Below, piece by piece: positions 1 to 5,152 of a DNA stretch of 5,152 nucleotides (position 1 is its first letter; each line of letters opens with the position of its first letter). The position numbers and the translations under genes were made by a program. The notes below the pieces were generated by a model. It was not told the DNA's origin, ran no database searches, and saw only the letters and a program-made list of their open reading frames with translations. Source of the DNA: Xanthobacteraceae bacterium (GTDB lineage Bacteria; Pseudomonadota; Alphaproteobacteria; Rhizobiales; Xanthobacteraceae). The DNA is taken from NCBI GenBank assembly GCA_030039655.1, contig JASHVC010000776.1:1-5152 (forward strand), read 5' to 3'.

Positions 1-881
1 AACAGGAAGGAGGCCCTTTTCTCGCGACGGGCGTCCAGATTCCGCCGCTCATTCAACTCCCTGCCCTCCTCGACCCGGCGATTCGGCTTAGCGAAGACGA
101 GGGCGGCAGCGATGAAGACCTGCGCCTGCTCCTGGCTCCGGGCTCATCGCTCGGCGGCGCGCGCCCGAAGGCCTCGGTCGTCGACCGCGACGGCCAACTG
201 GCGATTGCCAAATTTCCGAAGCACGACGATCAAATCCGCGTCACGCTTTGGGAGGCGGTGGCGCTCACGCTCGCGAAAAAAGGGGGTATCCCGACGCCGG
301 AATGGCGCGTCGAAAACGTTGCCGATCGCAGCGTCATGCTGCTGCGCCGGTTCGATCGCCGCGGCGATATCCGCATCCCTTTCCTCTCGGCCATGAGTCT
401 CCTCAATGCCGCCGACAACGAACAGCACAGCTACATGGAAATCGCCGACGCCCTGCGGCAGTACGGCGCCAAGGCCGACGAGGATTGCGCGCAGCTCTGG
501 CGGCGAATCGTCTTCAGCATTCTGATCTCGAACACCGACGACCATTTGCGCAATCACGGCTTCCTCTACGAAGCCAGCGGATGGCGGCTATCGCCCGCTT
601 ACGACCTCAACCCGATGCCGATCGACATCAAGCCGCGCATCCTCACCACGGCGATTGATGAAGTGGATGGGACAGCCTCGCTCGACCTCGCCTATCAGGT
701 CGCGGGACATTTTGGACTGAAGCCCACCCAGGCAAAAGCTATCGCTGCCGAAGTCGGGGCCGCTGTATCGCAATGGCGCTCCACGGCAAAAGGCCTCAAT
801 CTGACAACGGCCGAGATCGAGCGCATGGCTTCTGCCTTCGAACATGACGAACTTAAGCAGGCCGTGGCCGGCAAGGCTTAG
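1..881 (+). CDS. hipA: HipA-family type II toxin (Ser/Thr kinase), 5' end outside window
   Basis: The frame is open from the left edge (first whole codon at position 3) to a TAG at 879-881, giving 292 residues. HipA proteins are kinases that phosphorylate translation-related targets such as glutamyl-tRNA synthetase and cause growth arrest or persistence; they are held in check by a HipB antitoxin. Visible landmarks, numbered from the first codon: GSSLGGARPK at 47-56, matching the HipA phosphate-binding loop, whose Ser49 aligns with the autophosphorylated Ser150 of E. coli HipA; Lys70 in IAKFPK, the probable ATP lysine; NTDDHLRN at 177-184 with catalytic Asp179 and Asn184; and AYD with metal-binding Asp201. 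E. coli HipA is 440 residues, so roughly the first 100-150 are missing, including the start. HipB usually lies directly upstream and would be outside the window; none follows. All expected catalytic residues are present, so this looks intact. The family is clear, but the target is unknown. Confidence 0.9.
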   Translation, partial: QEGGPFLATGVQIPPLIQLPALLDPAIRLSEDEGGSDEDLRLLLAPGSSLGGARPKASVVDRDGQLAIAKFPKHDDQIRVTLWEAVALTLAKKGGIPTPEWRVENVADRSVMLLRRFDRRGDIRIPFLSAMSLLNAADNEQHSYMEIADALRQYGAKADEDCAQLWRRIVFSILISNTDDHLRNHGFLYEASGWRLSPAYDLNPMPIDIKPRILTTAIDEVDGTASLDLAYQVAGHFGLKPTQAKAIAAEVGAAVSQWRSTAKGLNLTTAEIERMASAFEHDELKQAVAGKA

Positions 882-886
882 TTGCG

Positions 887-929
887 AGCGGCTGACTCCT
901 TGAAATGGCAGCATTTCAACAGTCGCGCT
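887..929. other. Imperfect hairpin just downstream of hipA
   Basis: A perfect 8-bp stem TTGAAATG/CATTTCAA (900-907 and 912-919) closes on a four-base GCAG loop. It extends outward, after a small internal loop, with GACT/AGTC (894-897, 921-924) and AGCG/CGCT (887-890, 926-929). It begins 5 bases after the hipA stop codon. There is no run of T on either side, so it is not a standard intrinsic terminator. It may protect the 3' end of the hipA mRNA, act as a weak bidirectional terminator between hipA and the opposing broken gene, or be a copy of a dispersed extragenic repeat. The structure is seen directly; its function is inferred. Confidence 0.45.
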
Positions 930-1068
930 GTAAAAACCGCGTAAGTGTGGAAAAGCGGGCGGCACGCATCCGGTCAGCCATTCAGTCGGGACGCGGTGTT
1001 ACCGTGTGGCGACCACCCGTTTCCGCCGGTGCAATTAAGGCTGCCGCATGGCTTTCGGGTTGGCTTGT
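930..1068. other. Intergenic stretch with no recognised feature
   Basis: Between the hairpin after hipA and the stop of the opposing broken gene I see no credible coding frame, RNA gene, promoter or terminator. Short open frames here (for example one starting at 905) do not resemble proteins. It may be decayed coding sequence, but nothing is recognisable. Confidence 0.4.
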
Positions 1069-1546
1069 TTATTCGCTCTGTAATTCGAGACGATGCTCAT
1101 AGAGTAGTGCGTCAATCACATTGGCTATCCGGCCCTGCTCCTTATTCGGTAATTGCTGCACCTTCGATATGGCATCGGCAAAGTCGTCCTCGTCGAAGTC
1201 GTCGGAATCGATCGAGTGCAGTCCCAATCGTGCCGCCGCTTCCTCGTGTGGAATGCCTCCTTCTTTTTCAATCCCGTTCTGCCACGCTCGGAAGCTGAAC
1301 CGGCAAATATTCTCTCTCGATGTCGTCGGGCGAAAGGAACAGCTCGTCGAACGCCGCTGCAGGAAGGCTTCGCAGCCGGCGATTGAGCGTTGCGATAAGG
1401 TCGATGTATTTTGTGTCCACCGCAGATCTTGTCCTGAGTAAAGCAATGTTCTCGGCAGCGTAGCGCACCAACTCGCATGCGACGGGCCACGGCAACCGGC
1501 CGAATTCAAACGTCGACCGTAGCTGCCCGAACAGCGCTCGCGCGAT
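1069..1546 (-). pseudogene. Frameshifted remnant of an unrecognised gene
   Basis: Read leftward, protein-like sequence starts in one frame after a stop at 1547-1549 and runs to a TGA near 1268. It contains a plausible helical stretch, LPWPVACELVRYAAENIALL, and later FDELFLSPDDIERE. The C-terminal part continues in another frame, from about FSFRAWQNGIEKEGGIPHEE to a TAA at 1069-1071, passing through an acidic stretch DSDDFDEDDFADA and ending ALLYEHRLELQSE. The switch lies around 1295-1305 and needs one base skipped, so the two halves join smoothly into about 158 residues. No ATG begins the first frame; the only near-start is a TTG at 1495 without a clear ribosome site. This looks like a decayed gene, truncated at its 5' end and broken by one indel. 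A sequencing error or a programmed +1 shift is possible but no slippery site is evident. I do not recognise the family. It converges on hipA and diverges from the recombinase. Confidence 0.6.
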
Positions 1547-1574
1547 TTAGTTGCAACCTTACAAAAAATGTCTC

Positions 1575-1586
1575 GTTGCCGGCAAC
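1575..1586. promoter_or_regulatory. 12-bp perfect palindrome upstream of the recombinase
   Basis: GTTGCCGGCAAC at 1575-1586 is its own reverse complement and ends 33 bases before the recombinase ATG. A shorter palindrome, GTTGCAAC, lies at 1550-1557 and shares its outer GTTGC/GCAAC arms. Together they look like a pair of related half-site arrangements in a leader of only 71 bases. This could be an operator for autorepression or a recombinase-binding (att) site. I could not place a convincing -35/-10 pair here. The sequence is certain; the role is inferred. Confidence 0.4.
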
Positions 1587-1619
1587 TCAGTTGGTAGCCG
1601 GCGCGACTAGGCTCGCCTC

Positions 1620-3410
1620 ATGGATTCTAACGGACACGAGGCCGAAGGCCGTACGGGCGGGTCCAAACTGATCCCTGCTGCAGAATACGTGCGCAAGTCC
1701 AGCGACCATCAGAAATACTCAACAGAGAATCAATCCGAAGCCAATCACGCCTACGCAGCGATCCACGGCATGGAAGTGGTGCGGACCTATTCTGACGAGG
1801 GGATAAGCGGTCTGACCTTCGAGAAACGCGATGCATTGAAGCAGCTCATCGCTGACGTTCAGACCGGAAACGTCCCGTTCAAAGTCATCCTTGTTTACGA
1901 CGTGAGCCGCTGGGGGCGCTATCAGGACGTCGACGAGAGTGCCTACTACGAGTTCATTTGCAGGCGCGCCGGCATCGAGGTGCACTACTGCGCCGAGCAG
2001 TTCGTGAACGACGGAAGTACCATAAGTGCAATTTTCAAAGGTTTGAAGCGAGCGATGGCCGGCGAGTATAGCCGCGACCTTTCGGTCAAGGTTTTTGCCG
2101 GACAAACCCGGCTGGCCCGGCGGGGTTACATGCTCGGCGGCCTAGCGGGTTACGGATTTTGCCGGCTGCTCGTCGATCAAAACGGCATGCCAAAATGCAC
2201 GCTCGCCTATGGGGAGCGTAAAAGCCTGGCGACCGACCGGGTGTTGTTGGTGCCGGGTCATCCGGACGAGATCGCTACGGTACGTTCGGTGTTTTCGATG
2301 TTCGTGCGGGACCGAATGCATGAACGCCAGATTGCGGCCGCTCTGAACAAGCGCGGAATCAAGAACGGCTTTGGCCGCCCCTGGCGCTCCAACGCCATTC
2401 TGCGGATGTTGGAGAACGAAAAATACATCGGCAATAACATCTGGAATCGCAGCTCATGCAAGCTGCAGACAGTTGTCCGGCGCAATGATCCCGCATTATG
2501 GATACGCGCCGAGGGCGCCCTGCCGGCGATCATCGATCGGAAGCTGTTCGAAGGGGCGCAGCGCATATTCGAGACGCGAGGCAAGACGACCATTGGCCGA
2601 CGCCCTCGCGGGCTCACCGACGCCGAGATGCTTGATCGTTTGAAGGCGCTTCACCTTCAGCACGGCTATCTCACGCGAGCGCTGATCGACGCCAATCGCG
2701 AGCTTCCGTCGGCCGATACTTATTTCAGGCGGTTCGGCGGACTAAGAGAGGCCTTTAAAGCGATCGGCGTTCCGCACCGGCACGGCAAAGGGATTAGCAA
2801 GAGCGGGCGCCCGAGGGGGCTTTCTAACGACGAAATGCTGGCCATCCTGAAACAGCTTTGGAAGGAACGCGGCTATCTCACTGAAGAGATCATCCGGACA
2901 AGCCCGATAGCCCCGCAGGTGTCGGCGTATTTCACGCGCTTTGGTAGCTTGCGGCGCGCCTACAGCCTGATCGGGTTCGTGCCCGACCGGGAGCGCGCGA
3001 GGCCGCCGCGCATCGTACGGGGCGTGTGTAACGAGGTTGTATTGGACGCCTTGCGTGAGCTCCTCCACCGCCATGGGCGGCTAAGCAAATCGATCATCGA
3101 CGGTAGCGACACCGGTCCGAGCCACGGCACTCTGGCGTTCCGCTTCGGAGGATTGCTGCAAGCTTACGATCTCATTGGATACACCTCGAATTGGTATGGG
3201 GAGAGGCATACCCGGCCGCATAACCTTTCCGACGAGCACATGCTCGATGCGCTGCGAACGCTTTGGCGGGAGCAAGGTCATTTGTCGCAAAAGCTTATCA
3301 GCAAAGTGAAATCGGTTCCGAGCCCTTACGAGTATTCCAAACGCTTCGGAGGACTGTCGCGGGCTTATGATCTCATTGGCTACGCGCACCGCGCGTCACG
3401 ATCCCGGTGA
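1620..3410 (+). CDS. Large serine recombinase with four C-terminal HNH-associated-type repeats
   Basis: A 596-residue site-specific recombinase, expected to bind att or inversion sites as a tetramer and cut through a 5'-phosphoserine link. Domains: the N-terminal resolvase fold at about 18-160 has nucleophile Ser27 in YVRKSSDHQ and active-site arginines in SRWGR (Arg97, Arg100); a long helix with MAGEYSRDLS follows at 146-155; the recombinase domain spans about 165-318, including GGLAGYGF, RQIAAALNKRGIKNG, NEKYIGNNIWNR and IIDRKLFEGAQRIF. From 328 to 588 the usual zinc ribbon and coiled coil are replaced by four modules with FGG/FGS centred at residues 372, 441, 509 and 576. No CxxC pair occurs; the six cysteines are scattered. 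The ATG at 1620 puts 26 residues before the nucleophile, normal for the family, with a weak TAGG 8 bases upstream. No cargo or excisionase is visible beside it. It appears intact. The substrate and direction of recombination are unknown. Confidence 0.93.
   Translation: MDSNGHEAEGRTGGSKLIPAAEYVRKSSDHQKYSTENQSEANHAYAAIHGMEVVRTYSDEGISGLTFEKRDALKQLIADVQTGNVPFKVILVYDVSRWGRYQDVDESAYYEFICRRAGIEVHYCAEQFVNDGSTISAIFKGLKRAMAGEYSRDLSVKVFAGQTRLARRGYMLGGLAGYGFCRLLVDQNGMPKCTLAYGERKSLATDRVLLVPGHPDEIATVRSVFSMFVRDRMHERQIAAALNKRGIKNGFGRPWRSNAILRMLENEKYIGNNIWNRSSCKLQTVVRRNDPALWIRAEGALPAIIDRKLFEGAQRIFETRGKTTIGRRPRGLTDAEMLDRLKALHLQHGYLTRALIDANRELPSADTYFRRFGGLREAFKAIGVPHRHGKGISKSGRPRGLSNDEMLAILKQLWKERGYLTEEIIRTSPIAPQVSAYFTRFGSLRRAYSLIGFVPDRERARPPRIVRGVCNEVVLDALRELLHRHGRLSKSIIDGSDTGPSHGTLAFRFGGLLQAYDLIGYTSNWYGERHTRPHNLSDEHMLDALRTLWREQGHLSQKLISKVKSVPSPYEYSKRFGGLSRAYDLIGYAHRASRSR
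2601..3383 (+). repeat. Four tandem 67-69-residue protein modules inside the recombinase
   Basis: Module 1 is 2601-2774 (residues 328-385), module 2 is 2808-2981 (397-454), module 3 is 3009-3185 (464-522) and module 4 is 3213-3383 (532-588). Each follows one pattern: a basic R-P-R-like lead, L-S/T-D-x-x-M-L-x-x-L, a helix ending in x-H/R-G, then Y/H/R-L-S/T-x-x-I-I/L, a small loop with P-S, a Y/F-x-x-R-FGG/FGS core, L-x-x-A-Y/F-x-L/A-I-G, and a hydrophobic or aromatic end. Core phenylalanines are 69, 68 and 67 residues apart. The pattern matches my knowledge of the homing-endonuclease-associated repeat (Pfam HNH_repeat type), small helical DNA-binding units. Modules 3 and 4 also match at DNA level: 36 of 45 bases between 3141-3185 and 3342-3386. 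Confidence 0.8.
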
Positions 3411-3460
3411 GCTATGAGTCGAATCACGGCGTTACATACGGGTCCCGAGCTTGGGAAAGT

Positions 3461-3473
3461 AGGCCTTTCGCCT
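3461..3473 (-). terminator. Weak possible terminator hairpin after the peptidase-lipase gene
   Basis: Read on the minus strand, a short AGGC/GCCT stem closes on a GAAAG loop, followed by TACTTTCCC. It lies about 30 bases past the TAG of the peptidase-lipase gene. The stem is only four base pairs and the T-rich tail is broken by C, so it is a marginal terminator. A second near-palindrome, TCCCGAGCTTGGGA, sits at 3443-3456 in the same gap. The gap separates two convergent genes, where a bidirectional terminator would be expected, but neither candidate is strong. Confidence 0.25.
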
Positions 3474-3503
3474 GTCGGCTACGGGGGTACTTTAGGATCC
3501 AGG

Positions 3504-5152
3504 CTAGCCTTTGCCCCCGCCGACGTTGATCGTGATGCTTATCGTGGAAGCGCCGGCCGGGACTGACAATGCCATGGCACCAGACGACGGAATCGCCGAG
3601 GAAGCGACCAGTTGTGCCTGAACGGGAAGTTGGCAATCCGGATCCGGTCGGAGCGTTTGGTCTATGAGGCTAAGGTAGGTCGCGAGCGCATGCCAGCACA
3701 GGACTGAAGATTTGACCTTACCGATCGAGCTAAATTGCTGGAGTGTATCGACGTGAGCAAAGCCCAGCTGCTCCGGCGGCAACGTCGGTACGAGATCCGG
3801 CTGATTCACAACCCGCCAAGACGTTAGGCCAAGCGCATTAAAGGTTGAGACGAAGTCATCATCGCCGACTGTGGGGGATGCAAATGTACAGATCGCCGGA
3901 CTGGTGATCTTGGCGGTGCGGGCATTCTCCATCGTGTAAAGCGTAGCGAGCGCGGCACCCAGGCTGTGTCCGGTAATCTCAACCGAAGCCGCAGCAGAGA
4001 ACCCGCTGGCTCGCGCTGCCGCCGGGGCATGGCGACCGATCAGATCAGCGATTTGCTGGGAAAATCCGCCAATGGACCTGAGCGATCGTGGGCCGACTGC
4101 GGCCGAAGCGCCGGGCTGGCGGTCGATCACCTCCAGGGTGTCGTAGATACGTGAAAAGCCGCTTGCTACAAGACCGCAGCCTGGAATCTTGAACGGCGTT
4201 TTAAAAATGGCGTTCACATCATCCCACCATTCAATGCCATTCGACGTTCCTCGAATGGCGAGGATGAAGCGATTTGCGCTCGCGGTGCTCTGCGCGATAA
4301 AGCCGTAGAAGCTCGGTCCCGTGCTGCCGATTATAAAGTCCTGCATCTGAACCCACGCAACCAGTTGGTATCCTGCAGGGAAATCACCGGATGGTGGTGG
4401 GGTCGGATTGGTGGGCTGGGCGTCGTACATCGAATAGGCGGCCTGAACGAACTGTCCGTAAAGGACTGCGGCCTTTGGATCGAACGACTGGCCACTGCGG
4501 GGCTGAGGATTTATCGACGCGCTGGGCCCTCTACCATCGGGCTGCGGACCCTCCTCTCCTCCGGCGGCACCGGCAAGCGGCGGAGGGTTAGGCTGTGCGG
4601 CGGCCCCAGACAGAAGGGCTAATAGTCGCTCGCCGTTCGGCGAGCCGAGACCCGTGCAAGCATCCCAACCTTGCTTGGCCGAGAAGCCGGTTACGCCATA
4701 GACCGAGTTGTTGCCGACGACGACGTCGTTGCTTGCCGCGCGGTTTCCGTACAGAAGGGGGACAAAGAATCCCGCCTTTCGTCCTAGGCGCTGGCTAAGA
4801 ACAGCGGTCAAAGCCGCCCACTGCGGCGCCACCGCGCTGGTCCCCCCGCTCACGCCATCGGAGCCATTCACCCGGACATTGATCCCGGTGTTGGGATCAG
4901 CGTTGCCCGCAACGTCCGGCACACCGCGCATGACGAGAACGGACGTACCCTCGGCGATAAGTCCGGATTGCCAAGCGGAATTTTTGAAGTGCGTGCTTAC
5001 GCCGCCGCCGGTGGCCCAGCCGTCGCCGTCGTTCCAAACCGTCTCGCTCGCGATGTTGGCGCCGCTGCCTTGGAGACTCGTTCCGCCACACGAAACGACG
5101 CCGCTTGCGCAGGTTCCAGGAAAATCGACATTGCGCTGGCCGTCATAGCCGG
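3504..5152 (-). CDS. S53 (sedolisin-type) peptidase fused to class 3 lipase, N-terminus outside window
   Basis: The frame is open from the right edge to a TAG at 3504-3506: 548 residues, numbered here from the edge. Residues 1-180 are the end of an S53 acid serine peptidase: GGGVS at 48-52, PDVAGNADPNTG at 78-89, the nucleophile motif GGTSAVAP with Ser105, and the calcium-site region SNDVVVGNN (Asp142) to GWDACTGLGSPNG (Asp163). The Glu and Asp of the S53 triad and the propeptide would lie outside the window. A Pro/Gly-rich linker (about 185-221) leads to a class 3 (Lipase_3) domain: AIRGTSNGIEWWDD, GHSLGAALA with Ser396, FASPTVGDDDF, VVNQPDLVP with Asp452, and His487 in CWHALATYL, a complete triad. 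The last 35 residues are rich in Ala, Ser and Val. Families of this kind are usually secreted, so it probably cuts protein and ester/lipid substrates outside the cell. An ATG at 4931 lies inside the peptidase domain and is not the start. Confidence 0.88.
   Translation of the reverse strand, partial: GYDGQRNVDFPGTCASGVVSCGGTSLQGSGANIASETVWNDGDGWATGGGVSTHFKNSAWQSGLIAEGTSVLVMRGVPDVAGNADPNTGINVRVNGSDGVSGGTSAVAPQWAALTAVLSQRLGRKAGFFVPLLYGNRAASNDVVVGNNSVYGVTGFSAKQGWDACTGLGSPNGERLLALLSGAAAQPNPPPLAGAAGGEEGPQPDGRGPSASINPQPRSGQSFDPKAAVLYGQFVQAAYSMYDAQPTNPTPPPSGDFPAGYQLVAWVQMQDFIIGSTGPSFYGFIAQSTASANRFILAIRGTSNGIEWWDDVNAIFKTPFKIPGCGLVASGFSRIYDTLEVIDRQPGASAAVGPRSLRSIGGFSQQIADLIGRHAPAAARASGFSAAASVEITGHSLGAALATLYTMENARTAKITSPAICTFASPTVGDDDFVSTFNALGLTSWRVVNQPDLVPTLPPEQLGFAHVDTLQQFSSIGKVKSSVLCWHALATYLSLIDQTLRPDPDCQLPVQAQLVASSAIPSSGAMALSVPAGASTISITINVGGGKG

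Noticed and set aside
144..557. A 137-residue minus-strand open frame opposite hipA
   Set aside because: It is antisense to a clearly recognisable HipA kinase with conserved motifs; the composition is typical of the reverse strand of a GC-rich gene.
905..1298. Plus-strand open frames after hipA (starts at 905 and 945)
   Set aside because: They contain no recognisable motif, are Arg/Ser-rich in the way of noncoding GC-rich frames, and the second runs over the better-supported minus-strand remnant.
1719..2105. A 128-residue minus-strand open frame inside the recombinase
   Set aside because: It is antisense to the catalytic domain, whose motifs are unmistakable.
3411..3503. Missing N-terminal half of the broken gene on the far side of the recombinase, which would show a simple insertion split
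   Set aside because: No minus-strand frame in this gap reads as a natural continuation of the 1069-1546 remnant, and no target duplication flanks the recombinase.
4708..5148. A 146-residue plus-strand open frame opposite the peptidase domain
   Set aside because: It is antisense to conserved S53 motifs and has low-complexity Pro/Arg/Thr composition.
1..5152. CRISPR array, tRNA, rRNA or insertion-sequence transposase
   Set aside because: No regularly spaced short DNA repeats, no tRNA-like cloverleaf and no DDE-type transposase were seen on either strand.

Overview
The window is GC-rich DNA of bacterial type. Codon use and the style of the proteins (a HipA-family kinase, a recombinase opening with the rhizobial-type motif AAEYVRKSSDHQKYSTENQ, and a secreted S53 peptidase) suggest an alphaproteobacterium, probably of the Bradyrhizobium/Hyphomicrobiales kind. 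That placement is inference; there is no rRNA or other taxonomic marker here. The region looks like accessory chromosome or plasmid DNA: a toxin-type gene, a decayed gene, a solitary site-specific recombinase and a secreted hydrolase, on alternating strands and with no obvious operon.

Layout. (1) 1-881, plus strand: C-terminal 292 residues of a HipA-family Ser/Thr kinase toxin, cut by the window edge, with its ATP-binding and catalytic residues present. (2) 882-1068: intergenic, with a long imperfect hairpin just after hipA (887-929) and nothing else recognised. (3) 1069-1546, minus strand: a decayed gene for an unrecognised protein, readable only by joining two frames and without a normal start. 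(4) 1547-1619: short leader before the recombinase, with a perfect 12-bp palindrome. (5) 1620-3410, plus strand: a 596-residue large serine recombinase whose C-terminus consists of four tandem modules of about 68 residues, resembling homing-endonuclease-associated (HNH-associated) DNA-binding repeats, with no zinc-ribbon cysteines. (6) 3411-3503: convergent intergenic gap with weak hairpins. (7) 3504-5152, minus strand: the last 548 codons of a fusion of an S53 (sedolisin/kumamolisin-type) serine peptidase with a class 3 lipase, running off the right edge.

The genes do not form a pathway. The two most notable features are the recombinase, where an array of repeat modules occupies the usual DNA-recognition end of a large serine integrase, and the peptidase-lipase fusion, where each half visible here keeps its expected active-site motifs. 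The broken gene left of the recombinase fits a recombination or insertion boundary near 1547-1619, but no matching second end was found.
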